Translations under genes and position numbers: made by a program | Notes under the pieces: generated by a model | Database searches by the model: none | What the model was told of the DNA's origin: nothing | What the model saw: only the letters and a program-made list of their open reading frames with translations | Part shown: piece after piece, positions 9,238 through 16,131 of the stretch | Position numbering within the stretch: position 1 is the stretch's first letter | Layout of the letters: each line of letters opens with the position of its first letter | Assembly: GCA_030039995.1 (NCBI GenBank) | Contig: JASHUL010000128.1 | Location: 1 to 17,107 of the forward strand | Direction: 5' to 3' | DNA length: 17,107 bases | Source: Thermoplasmata archaeon | GTDB lineage: Archaea > Thermoplasmatota > Thermoplasmata > Lutacidiplasmatales > UBA184

Positions 9238-10404
9238 ATGGCGAGCCCCGACGCTCCCGGGTCCGTTCCCGAAGTACGGCTCCGGGAGCTCCAGGTGGGC
9301 GTCTCGCCGGTCGAGGTCGTCGCGCGCGTCCTCACGGCCGAGCGCCGGGAGGTGACGCGACGTTCGGACGGCGGGCGTCGACCGCTGCTCTCGGGGCTCT
9401 TGAGCGACGGGACCGCGTCGGTCCGGTTCACCTGGTGGGACCCTCCCCGCGAAGGGATCGAACGCGGTCTCGTGCTCCGGGCGGTCGGTGCCGAGGTCCG
9501 CGAGTTCCGCGGGCGGCCCGAACTCACGTTCAGCTGGAAGACCCGCGTCGAACCGGCCAGCCCGGCCGAGCTGCCTCGGGTGTCGCCGGAGGAGTTCCCT
9601 CTGAGGACGGTCCACGAACTCGCCTCCCGGGACGAAGGTTTCCGACTCCGGGTCCGGGTGGTCCGGGTCCAGCCGAAGCCCGTGACGGTCGGCGTCGAAC
9701 GTCGTATCGTGCACGAAGGTCTCCTCGCGGACCGGAGCGGAGCGATCGCCTTCTCGTCGTGGAGCGATTTCCAGCTCGCGGCGGGCGAAGCGATCGAGGT
9801 CGCCGGCGGCTACCTCCGTCCGTTCCGCGGGCGACCCCAGCTCGTGCTGGACGAACGGTCGACCGTCTCCCGCGTCGAGGGGGGTGACCTGCCCGACCCC
9901 GCGGAGCTGCTCCGGTCCGGACCGCGGTCGATCGCGCGCGTCGAGGACGAGGGCGGCGGAGACGCCCTCGCCGTCGAGGGCGTCGTGGTCGGCCTCCTCC
10001 CGCCGAGCGGTCTCGTCTACCGTTGCCCGACGTGTCGGCGGTCGGTGAAGAACGGGATCTGCCGCGTCCACGGCCAGGTCGAGGGGCAACCGGACCTTCG
10101 GGCCCGGCTCGTCCTGGACGACGGCACCGGGGCGGTCACCGTGAACGTCGGACGCGCCGACACCGAACGGCTCTGGGGAGTGACGCTCGCGGACGCCCGA
10201 GCTCGCTTGCGCGAGCAGCCCGACCCGTCCCTGCTCGAAGAGCAGCTCTGGGAGGCGGCGCTCGGCCGACGCTTGCGCGTGCGCGGCCAGGGGACCCGCG
10301 ACGATTTCGGGATCACGATCCAACCCGAGACGATCGAAACGGTCGACGTCGACCTCGAGACCGCGGCCGCAGAACTCGCCGCCCGTCTCGGCGGGGCGGG
10401 CTGA
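9238..10404 (+). CDS. rpa: Replication protein A, zinc-finger single-stranded-DNA-binding protein
   Basis: RPA coats single-stranded DNA during replication, repair and recombination. The 388 residues can be divided into three OB-fold regions, at about 20-105, 120-210 and 230-365. The last one contains a zinc finger with Cys263, Cys266, Cys275 and His278 (CPTC, then CRVH), as in euryarchaeal RPA of the COG1599 type. Repeated SGLLSDGTASVRFTWW, GLLADRSGAIAFSSW and RLVLDDGTGAVTVN segments are the central OB strands. The ATG at 9238 follows the TATA box correctly. The frame stays open far upstream across the antisense pyrF, but that part is a shadow. The stop overlaps the next ATG as TGATG, which ties it to its partner gene. 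Confidence 0.93.
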   Translation: MASPDAPGSVPEVRLRELQVGVSPVEVVARVLTAERREVTRRSDGGRRPLLSGLLSDGTASVRFTWWDPPREGIERGLVLRAVGAEVREFRGRPELTFSWKTRVEPASPAELPRVSPEEFPLRTVHELASRDEGFRLRVRVVRVQPKPVTVGVERRIVHEGLLADRSGAIAFSSWSDFQLAAGEAIEVAGGYLRPFRGRPQLVLDERSTVSRVEGGDLPDPAELLRSGPRSIARVEDEGGGDALAVEGVVVGLLPPSGLVYRCPTCRRSVKNGICRVHGQVEGQPDLRARLVLDDGTGAVTVNVGRADTERLWGVTLADARARLREQPDPSLLEEQLWEAALGRRLRVRGQGTRDDFGITIQPETIETVDVDLETAAAELAARLGGAG

Positions 10405-11324
10405 TGGCGCGGCGGGAGCCGGCCTGGCGCGTCTGCGCGCGGGAGCTCGAGAGCTCGCTCGAGGAGGAGCGAGCCGCCGGCGAGCGCGAAGCGAGCTACC
10501 TCGTCTCCCCGTTCGGGGCGCGGATGAACCGGGTGCTGATCGCGGGGAGCCTCTCGCCCGCCGAATCGATCGGTCGGGACGACACGTCCGCCTTCTGGCG
10601 CTCGCGGCTCTCCGACCCGACGGGGGCCGTCGCCGTCACCGCCGGGAGCTTCCAACCCCGCGCCATGGCCCAGCTGAGGAACGCTCGGGAGACGCGTCCC
10701 GCGCTCGTCGTGGGAAAGCTCCACCTCTATCGCGGGCGCGATGGGGTCGGCTACGTCTCCGTCCGAGCGGAGGGGGTGCGTTCGATCTCCGAGACCGAGG
10801 AGCGGGAGTTCCTCGCGGACACGATCCGGCAGACCCTCGACCGTCTCGACCTCGTCGAGCGGATCGAACACCGCCCGTCGACCTCCGAAGAGGAGCTGCG
10901 GGCCGACGGCGTGCCGGTCGGATGGGCTCGCGGCGCGCACGACGCGCTCCGCCGGTACCCGAACGTCGACCGCGGTGCGTTCCGTCGGGAGCTCGCGGCC
11001 GCGGTGCGACGCGTTGGGGGCGAGGTCGCCGCCCCGCCCTCGACCGCGACCGTCCCCTCGACCGTGACGGTCGTTCGGGCCCCGCCGCCCCGCGCGGCGC
11101 CCCCCGTCCCGACCGCCGCCGAGCGCGCGGAGGAGTCGGTCTTCCTCGACCTGGTCGACGAGATCGCGGAGGTCTCCGTGGACGGCTACGCCGACCTCAA
11201 GGAAGTGATGACCCGCCTCGAAGCCCAGGGCGTCATCGCCGGTCGCGCCGAGTCGATGCTGAGCCGCCTCGAGGAAGAAGGGGTCGTCGAGGAGCCGATC
11301 GTCGGCAAGCTTCGGCGTGCGTGA
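10404..11324 (+). CDS. RPA-associated OB-fold protein (COG3390 family)
   Basis: Proteins of this family are encoded directly after archaeal rpa genes and are thought to work with RPA on single-stranded DNA, in the manner of RPA32. The 306 residues begin with the family hallmark RREPAWRVCARELESS. An OB-fold region follows (about 20-125: YLVSPFGARMNRVLIAGSL, FWRSRLSDPTGAVAVTAGSF, ALVVGKLHLYR, YVSVRAEGV). After a helical stretch there is a Pro/Thr-rich linker (about 213-245) and a C-terminal domain (about 248-306) with the look of a winged helix (FLDLVDEIAEVSVDGYADLKEVMTRLEAQG). The ATG shares bases with the rpa stop as TGATG, so the two should be made together. Halophile studies call such partners RPA-associated proteins; the exact biochemical role here is inferred. 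Confidence 0.88.
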   Translation: MARREPAWRVCARELESSLEEERAAGEREASYLVSPFGARMNRVLIAGSLSPAESIGRDDTSAFWRSRLSDPTGAVAVTAGSFQPRAMAQLRNARETRPALVVGKLHLYRGRDGVGYVSVRAEGVRSISETEEREFLADTIRQTLDRLDLVERIEHRPSTSEEELRADGVPVGWARGAHDALRRYPNVDRGAFRRELAAAVRRVGGEVAAPPSTATVPSTVTVVRAPPPRAAPPVPTAAERAEESVFLDLVDEIAEVSVDGYADLKEVMTRLEAQGVIAGRAESMLSRLEEEGVVEEPIVGKLRRA

Positions 11325-11354
11325 GCGGGTCCGGGCGCGCGCCGTTCGTGAGGC

Positions 11355-11362
11355 TATATATA
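11355..11362 (+). promoter_or_regulatory. Strong TATA box for the sRNA/FKBP transcript
   Basis: TATATATA inside GGCTATATATAGGCC is the best archaeal TATA box in the window. The predicted start site about 26 nt downstream is near 11384. That is the first base pair of the candidate C/D RNA, but 80 nt before the FKBP ATG, far longer than any other leader inferred here. Confidence 0.75.
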
Positions 11363-11382
11363 GGCCCCGGGCTCGGAGGCGC

Positions 11383-11445
11383 GGGGGAATGAGGAACACC
11401 TGTCTCTCCGATTCCGTGACGAGACCAGCGACGAGCTGACCCCCC
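11383..11445 (+). ncRNA. Candidate box C/D guide sRNA
   Basis: The layout of an archaeal methylation-guide RNA is present in order. There is a closing stem GGGGG (11383-11387), box C ATGAGGA (11389-11395), a 12-nt guide, box D' CCGA (11408-11411), a 4-nt spacer, box C' GTGACGA (11416-11422), a 13-nt guide, box D CTGA (11436-11439) and the stem partner CCCCC (within 11440-11445). Spacings are the canonical ones. C and C' each differ from RTGATGA at one position, and box D is perfect. The TATA box at 11355-11362 would start transcription at the stem. Such RNAs guide 2'-O-methylation of rRNA or tRNA with L7Ae, Nop5 and fibrillarin. The same bases also hold a 16-codon frame (11389-11439), which I consider accidental. 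Confidence 0.62.
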
Positions 11446-11466
11446 TCCTCGGAGACCGGTAGGGCG

Positions 11467-12393
11467 ATGGCCGAATCGAAACCGTCGGCGTTCTGGACGT
11501 TCGTCCTCGTGGTGATCGTCCTCGCCGCCGGGATCGGCGGCGCGGCGCTCGTCTACTACGAGAACCACCGCCCGCCGGCCGCCGGCACGTTGACGGTCGC
11601 GGTCGGGGACAACGTCACGGTGAACTACATCGGGCTGTTCGCGAACGGCCCCCAACAGGGACGCGTCTTCGACACGTCGGAGTACTCGGTCGCGCTGAAC
11701 AACGTCTCCTGGCCGAAATCGCTGCAGTACAGCTCGCGGGGCGGCTCTCCGAGCGACTACACGCCGCTCGGCGTGTACGTCGGACCGAACGCCCCGTCGG
11801 ACGGCTACACGATCGGGAACACGACGTTCGGCGGGGTCGTCACCGGCTTCTGGCAGGGACTGCTCGGGCTGACGGGGAACCGCACCCACTACATCACCGT
11901 CCCACCGGCGCTCGGCTACAGCTTTGTGAACAGCTCGTGCTTCGTGACGCAGCCGCTCGTGACCACGACCCCCGTGGTCGTCACGCTCGCTCCGAACGTC
12001 TTCCGCTCGACCTTCGGCAACGTGTCGGCCGTCTCGGGGACGGTCTACACCGACCCGGTCTACGGTTGGCCGGACCTCGTGCTGAGCGTGAACTCGAGCT
12101 CCGTCACCTACGAAAACCTCCCGACGCTCGGGATGACCGTGAACCCGTCGGGGTGGCCGGTGCTGGTCTCGAACCTCACGGCCACCACGATCACGTTGAC
12201 CAGCCAGCTCTCTCCCGCTCAGGCGGGTCTGGTCCTCGGTCATGCGGCGACCGACACCTGCGGCACGTCGACGTTCACCGTCTCGAGCGTGAACCTATCG
12301 AACAACACCTACGTCGCGGACTACAATGCTGAGGTCGACGGACAAACGTTGATCTTCGTCGTCACGGTCGTCGACATCTTCCGGCCCGCGTAA
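11467..12393 (+). CDS. Membrane-anchored FKBP-type peptidyl-prolyl isomerase
   Basis: This is a prolyl cis-trans isomerase and folding helper, here placed outside the membrane. Residues 9-31 form a single N-terminal transmembrane anchor. The FKBP core is recognisable as VTVNYIGLFANGPQQGRVFDTS (split at 50-71), GFWQGLLGLTGNRTHYITVPPALGY (127-151) and the closing strand DYNAEVDGQTLIFVVTVVDI (285-304). The roughly 130-residue segment between the last two parts corresponds to the insert-in-flap domain of archaeal long-type FKBPs. Ten N-x-S/T sequons (N49, N79, N118, N138, N155, N185, N209, N236, N276, N279) suggest heavy glycosylation. Cys158 and Cys265 could form a disulfide. The ATG at 11467 follows a C/D RNA candidate and an 80-nt leader, so it may share a transcript with that RNA. 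The FKBP assignment is firm; the client proteins are unknown. Confidence 0.9.
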   Translation: MAESKPSAFWTFVLVVIVLAAGIGGAALVYYENHRPPAAGTLTVAVGDNVTVNYIGLFANGPQQGRVFDTSEYSVALNNVSWPKSLQYSSRGGSPSDYTPLGVYVGPNAPSDGYTIGNTTFGGVVTGFWQGLLGLTGNRTHYITVPPALGYSFVNSSCFVTQPLVTTTPVVVTLAPNVFRSTFGNVSAVSGTVYTDPVYGWPDLVLSVNSSSVTYENLPTLGMTVNPSGWPVLVSNLTATTITLTSQLSPAQAGLVLGHAATDTCGTSTFTVSSVNLSNNTYVADYNAEVDGQTLIFVVTVVDIFRPA

Positions 12394-12405
12394 CGGTCCG
12401 GCCGG

Positions 12406-13308
12406 TCAGCCGCCGAGCGTGACCTTCCCGCGTTTCATCAGCTCCTGGAGTTGCGCGTCCGCCGCGGCGTCGATCATCGATGTCGCCGGCCGGCTCCGGC
12501 TCGGCGCGTAGGCGCGGACGGTGCGCCGCGCCTCCTCCCGTCGGGCGCGCATCTCGCCGAGGATCCGCCGACCCTCGCGCTCGAGCTCGGCGATCTCCCG
12601 GGAGACCCCATCGACCTGGGTCATCACCTCGGAGCGGGCCTTGCCCTTCGCCCGGAGCTCGGCGACGAGCCCCCCGGCGGCGACGAGCTTCGCCCGCACT
12701 TCGGTCATCTTCGTGTCGCGGAGGCCGCGGGTCTCGGCGCTCTCCTTGCCGAGTCGGTCGATCTCGGCCCGGGCGGCGGCGATGCGCGCTTCGCCCTCCT
12801 TGCGCTGCTGCTCGTGGTTCGCCACCACGGCGGTCTGTGCTTCCGCCGTCTTCAGGTCCTTGTGCAGTAGCCGGAGCCGGGCGATCAACGCGTTCTCCTC
12901 ATCGAGCGGCAGGGCCCGCGTTTGCTGGCGGTGCTCGAGGGTCGCGATCTCCCGTCGGATCGCCTCGGGCCGGAGACGCTCGCCGGGCGCGAACGTCAGT
13001 TTGAGCTCCCGCAGCGCGACCACCGCCTCCTCGAACTTCCGGCGCGCGGCGTCTCGCTCCCCCCGAAGCTGCGCCATCCGCTTTCCCAGCGCTCCGTGCT
13101 CGTCGTACAGCCGCTGGACCTCGTCCTGGGGCGTCTGGCGCCGGTCGAACAGCTCCTTCTGCTCGGCCGACAGCTTGCGCATCTCGGCGATGAGCGCGCC
13201 GCGCCGTTCGTCGAGCGACCGGAGCCGGGCGTCGATCGCGCGGAGGCGGGTCCGATGCTCGCGCTCGGACTCGGCCTCGTCATCGCTCAGGACCGGTCGG
13301 GGGGCCAC
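12406..13308 (-). CDS. Archaeal coiled-coil protein, COG1340-like, function unknown
   Basis: The 300-residue protein is almost wholly alpha-helical and highly charged, with long coiled coils at about residues 10-110 and 135-260. The central segment RREIATLEHRQQTRALPLDEENAL is the conserved core of COG1340, a family widespread in archaea and sometimes labelled phosphoserine phosphatase without good evidence. The C-terminus ends with the family-like AAADAQLQELMKRGKVTLGG. No enzyme motif, membrane segment or signal peptide is seen. The GTG start at 13308 lies about 28 nt after a T-rich element (13338-13334 on the minus strand) and has no Shine-Dalgarno sequence, which fits leaderless expression. 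It is convergent with the FKBP gene, with 12 bp between the stops. A structural or nucleic-acid-related role is possible, but I cannot assign one. Confidence 0.8.
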   Translation of the reverse strand: MAPRPVLSDDEAESEREHRTRLRAIDARLRSLDERRGALIAEMRKLSAEQKELFDRRQTPQDEVQRLYDEHGALGKRMAQLRGERDAARRKFEEAVVALRELKLTFAPGERLRPEAIRREIATLEHRQQTRALPLDEENALIARLRLLHKDLKTAEAQTAVVANHEQQRKEGEARIAAARAEIDRLGKESAETRGLRDTKMTEVRAKLVAAGGLVAELRAKGKARSEVMTQVDGVSREIAELEREGRRILGEMRARREEARRTVRAYAPSRSRPATSMIDAAADAQLQELMKRGKVTLGG

Positions 13309-13333
13309 GGGTCGCGAAGGTTTCGTGGGTCAG

Positions 13334-13370
13334 AAAAACCCTTCTGCATCCCCCCGGAGGCCGGCGGGGG
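13334..13370 (-). terminator. GC-rich hairpin and T-run downstream of larB
   Basis: On the minus strand, 15 nt past the larB stop, an 8-bp GC stem with one bulge (13369-13350) is followed 11 nt later by TTTTT (13338-13334). Archaeal polymerase ends transcripts at T-runs, so this may end the larB mRNA. The T-run is also placed to act as the TATA element of the downstream coiled-coil gene. Either role is only suggested by position. Confidence 0.3.
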
Positions 13371-13384
13371 AGACGCGCAGCGCC

Positions 13385-14134
13385 TCACCTCGGCGAGCGC
13401 GAGCGACCGGGCGGAGGACGGAGGGCGAACCGCTGCGCCGCGAAGAGCGCGGCCGGGACCGCCCCGTCGATGTTCACGACCGCGATCGGGGCACACGACT
13501 GCAGCATGGCGTTCAGGGCCGCGTGCCCACGACCCCCCCGCCCGTAGCCGACCGAGGTCGGCACCCCGACGACCGGGGCGTGGACGAGTCCCGCCAGCAC
13601 GGTGGGGAGCGCGCCTTCTCGGCCGGCGAAGGCGAGGTAGAGTTCGGGGCGCTGACGTTCGAGCCGACGCACCGCCCGGAGGAGCCGGTGGAGCCCCGCG
13701 ACGCCGACATCGTACGCCGTGACGCAGCGAACGCCGAGCTCCTCGAGCACGCTCCGCGACTCCTCGGCGAGCGGGACGTCGCTCGTTCCCGCCGCGACGA
13801 TGCCCACCGTACCGGCCCGATAGCGCACGCCCAGCGGCCCGTCCAACCGGACGACCCGACCGTGGGCGAGGAACCGGAGCGGCCGACCGGACTTCGCCTC
13901 CCGTCCGAGGGCGTTCCGTTGCGCGGGGGTCGGTCGGGAGAGGATCGCTCCGGCACCGTCGGCGTGGAGCGCGCGGACGATCCCGAGCAGGTGTTCTACG
14001 GTCTTCCCCTCGGCCCAGACCACTTCGGGCACGCCGACGCGACGGCCGCGGTCGCGGTCGATCCGGGCGTACGGTCCGACGACCGTCTCGGGGGCTGCCC
14101 GGCGTCGCTTCGCTCGCCGAGAATCGCGGGCCAC
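13385..14134 (-). CDS. larB: LarB: nickel-pincer cofactor synthase (P2CMN synthase)
   Basis: LarB carboxylates and hydrolyses nicotinic acid adenine dinucleotide to pyridinium-3,5-dicarboxylate mononucleotide, the first step of the nickel-pincer cofactor of lactate racemase and related enzymes. Family motifs are RRVGVPEVVWAEGKT (31-45), GTVGIVAAGTSDVPLAEE (108-125), YDVGVAGLHRLL, EGALPTVLAGL and GVPTSVGYG (190-198). The LQSCAP motif holds Cys214, equivalent to the catalytic cysteine. The following segment is VVNIDGAVPAA instead of the usual NIDNG. I chose the GTG at 14134 because it lies 25 nt from the TATA box at 14156-14163. The open frame extends to 14257, but that stretch is Arg-rich and runs across the divergent neighbour. 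With this start the usual N-terminal helix of LarB is missing. No larC or larE is present here. A PurE-like role is a less likely alternative. Confidence 0.88.
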   Translation of the reverse strand: MARDSRRAKRRRAAPETVVGPYARIDRDRGRRVGVPEVVWAEGKTVEHLLGIVRALHADGAGAILSRPTPAQRNALGREAKSGRPLRFLAHGRVVRLDGPLGVRYRAGTVGIVAAGTSDVPLAEESRSVLEELGVRCVTAYDVGVAGLHRLLRAVRRLERQRPELYLAFAGREGALPTVLAGLVHAPVVGVPTSVGYGRGGRGHAALNAMLQSCAPIAVVNIDGAVPAALFAAQRFALRPPPGRSRSPR

Positions 14135-14155
14135 GGCTGACGCCACCCAAGCCGT

Positions 14156-14163
14156 GATATAGC
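14156..14163. promoter_or_regulatory. Shared bidirectional TATA box between larB and acyl-CoA dehydrogenase
   Basis: The element reads GATATAGC on the plus strand and GCTATATC on the minus strand, so it serves as a TATA box either way. Its centre lies 25 nt from the larB GTG (14134), and 28 and 34 nt from the GTG (14188) and ATG (14194) of the dehydrogenase. No other A/T-rich stretch exists in this gap, and neither start has a Shine-Dalgarno sequence. Confidence 0.6.
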
Positions 14164-14193
14164 GGGTGCTCGTCGTCCGCCCGCCCGGTGCGC

Positions 14194-15342
14194 ATGCCCG
14201 ATTTCTCGCTCTCGCCCGAGCAGCAGAGCCTGCGCGACCTCGCCCGCCGGTTCGCACGCTCGGAGATGGCTCCGCACGCCGCCGAGTGCGACCGGACCGG
14301 TCGGTTCCCCGAGGAGATCTACCGCAAGGCGTACGAGCTCGGGCTGATGAATCTCAACGTCCCGACCGAGTACGGGGGCAGCGGGCTCGGAGCGGTCGAC
14401 CAGTGCCTCATCGTCGAGGAACTCGCGCACGCGTGCGGAGGGATGACGACCTCGGTGATCGCGAACTGTCTCGCCCTCGAGCCGATCCTCCTCGGGGGGA
14501 CGCCCGAACAGAAGGACCGGATCCTGAAGCCGTTCTGCGCGGAGTACCACCTCGCCTCGTTCTGCCTGACGGAACCGTCCGGCGGGAGCGATGCCGGGGG
14601 ACTGAAGACCCGCGCCCGGCGCGACGGCGACGGCTACGTGCTCGACGGGGAGAAGTGCTTCATCACCAACGCCCCGCATGCCTCGCTCTACACCGTGTTC
14701 GCCACGGTCGACCCGAATCTCCGCCACAAGGGGATCACCGCGTTCGCCATTCCCCGGTCCGCCGAGGGCGTGACGCCGGGGAAGGACGAGGAGAAGATGG
14801 GCCATCGCGCCTCGTCGACCAGCACCGTACGGTTCGACGGGGTTCGGGTGCCGGCCGCGGACCGCCTGGGCGAGGAGGGCGAGGGGTTCTCGCTCGCGAT
14901 GCGGACCCTCGACCAGACGCGGACCCCGATCGGCGCGCTCGCGACCGGTATCGCTCAGGCGGCGCTCGACCACGCCGCGGCGTACGCCCTGAAGCGCCAG
15001 ACGTTCGGCAAACCGATCGCCGAGCACCAGGCGATCCAGATCAAGCTCGCGAACATGGCCCAGGCCGTGCACGCCGCGCGCCTGTTGACCTGGCACGCGG
15101 CCTGGACGATCGAACGGGGGGCGAAGGGAACCCTCGAGTCATCGATCGCGAAGTGCTTCGCCTCGGACGCGGCGCTCCACGTCGCCGACGAGGCGATCCA
15201 GACGTTCGGCGGCTACGGATACATGAAAGAGTACCCCGTGGAGAAGCTCCTGCGCGACGCGAAGCTCACGCAGATCTACGAAGGAGCGAACGAGATCCAG
15301 CGCACCGTCATCGCGCGCGAACTCCTGCTCGAGTACGCCTGA
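14194..15342 (+). CDS. Acyl-CoA dehydrogenase (short/medium-chain type)
   Basis: This FAD enzyme removes two hydrogens from an acyl-CoA to give the trans-2-enoyl-CoA and passes the electrons to ETF. The 382 residues have the helical N-terminal domain, the beta-domain signature FCLTEPSGGSDAGGLKT, the flavin segment FITNAPHASLYTVFA, and the C-terminal signature FGGYGYMKEYPVEKLLRDAK. The catalytic base is Glu363 in IYEGANEIQR, the position used by short- and medium-chain and butyryl-CoA enzymes rather than isovaleryl or long-chain types. The exact chain length cannot be told. The ATG at 14194 gives a normal N-terminus (MPDFSLSPEQQSL); a GTG two codons earlier is possible. It lies 12 bp before etfB on the same strand, so the enzyme and its electron acceptor are probably one operon. 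Confidence 0.95.
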   Translation: MPDFSLSPEQQSLRDLARRFARSEMAPHAAECDRTGRFPEEIYRKAYELGLMNLNVPTEYGGSGLGAVDQCLIVEELAHACGGMTTSVIANCLALEPILLGGTPEQKDRILKPFCAEYHLASFCLTEPSGGSDAGGLKTRARRDGDGYVLDGEKCFITNAPHASLYTVFATVDPNLRHKGITAFAIPRSAEGVTPGKDEEKMGHRASSTSTVRFDGVRVPAADRLGEEGEGFSLAMRTLDQTRTPIGALATGIAQAALDHAAAYALKRQTFGKPIAEHQAIQIKLANMAQAVHAARLLTWHAAWTIERGAKGTLESSIAKCFASDAALHVADEAIQTFGGYGYMKEYPVEKLLRDAKLTQIYEGANEIQRTVIARELLLEYA

Positions 15343-15354
15343 ACGGGGGCCGGC

Positions 15355-16131
15355 GTGGAGATCGTCGTCTGCGTCAAGCCGGTGCCGGACGCCGAGACCC
15401 GGCTTCGGGCCAGCCCGGACGGCCGCACGCTGGACCCGGAAGCGGTGAAGTTCGTCCTGGCGGGCTACGACGAGTCCGCGGTGGAGCAGGCGCTGCTCCT
15501 GAAGGAAGCCGTCCCGGGTACGAAGGTCCACGCGGTCGCCTACGGTCCGGCCCCCCGGACCGAGGAGGTCCTGCGGTCCGCGGTCGCGCTCGGGTGCGAC
15601 CAGGCGACTTGGGTCGACTCGGGCCCCGACGCGACCGGCGACCCGATCGTTGCGGCGCGCGCGCTCGCGGGTGCGATCGCCGGGCTCGCGCACGACCTTG
15701 TGCTGTGCGGCAAGCAGGCCGGCGACGACGAGAGCGGGCTGGTCGCATCGGCGCTCGGCGCGCTCCTGAGCGTCCCGGATTTCAGTTGCGTCGTGGACCT
15801 TCGATGGGACGCGGCGACCTCCCGGTTCCGGTTCCAGCGACCGGTCGAAGCGGGGCTCGAGAGCTGGACTTCGCCGACGCCGTTCGTGGTGGGACTGCAG
15901 CAAGCGTGGAACGACCCGAGGACCGCGAAGCTCCCGGCGATCCTCAAGTCGCGCAAGGCGACGATCGGTCGTGCCACGGCCGCCGCGGGGACGGGCGGCG
16001 AAAGTCGACCGGAAAAGTTCGAGCTTCCGCCCCCCCGCACCGGTGCGAAGATGATCGAGTACCGGACCCCCCAGGAGGCGGCGGAGAAACTCGTCCGGAT
16101 CCTCCGGGAGGAAGCGAAGGTGTTCCCGTGA
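15355..16131 (+). CDS. etfB: Electron transfer flavoprotein, beta subunit
   Basis: EtfB pairs with EtfA to carry electrons from acyl-CoA dehydrogenases to the respiratory chain through ETF:quinone oxidoreductase. The 258 residues begin with the family N-terminus EIVVCVKPVPD. They continue with KFVLAGYDESAVEQALLLKE, DLVLCGKQAGDDESGLV and the ETF-beta signature region LPAILKSRKATIGRAT near residue 200. A polar, Gly/Ala-rich stretch follows, and the C-terminus is helical. The GTG start lies 12 bp after the dehydrogenase stop, with a G-rich stretch just ahead. The stop overlaps the etfA GTG as GTGA. Confidence 0.95.
   Translation: MEIVVCVKPVPDAETRLRASPDGRTLDPEAVKFVLAGYDESAVEQALLLKEAVPGTKVHAVAYGPAPRTEEVLRSAVALGCDQATWVDSGPDATGDPIVAARALAGAIAGLAHDLVLCGKQAGDDESGLVASALGALLSVPDFSCVVDLRWDAATSRFRFQRPVEAGLESWTSPTPFVVGLQQAWNDPRTAKLPAILKSRKATIGRATAAAGTGGESRPEKFELPPPRTGAKMIEYRTPQEAAEKLVRILREEAKVFP

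Noticed and set aside
10023..10403. N-terminal extension of the RPA-associated protein
   Set aside because: It overlaps the rpa zinc-finger coding region in another frame. The family N-terminus begins exactly at the ATG at 10404.
11389..11439. A 16-codon ORF in the FKBP leader
   Set aside because: Its start and stop coincide with boxes C and D of the sRNA candidate, which explains the same bases better.
14135..14257. Longer LarB start at 14257
   Set aside because: The extra 41 residues are Arg-rich, cross the TATA box and run antisense to the start of the dehydrogenase.
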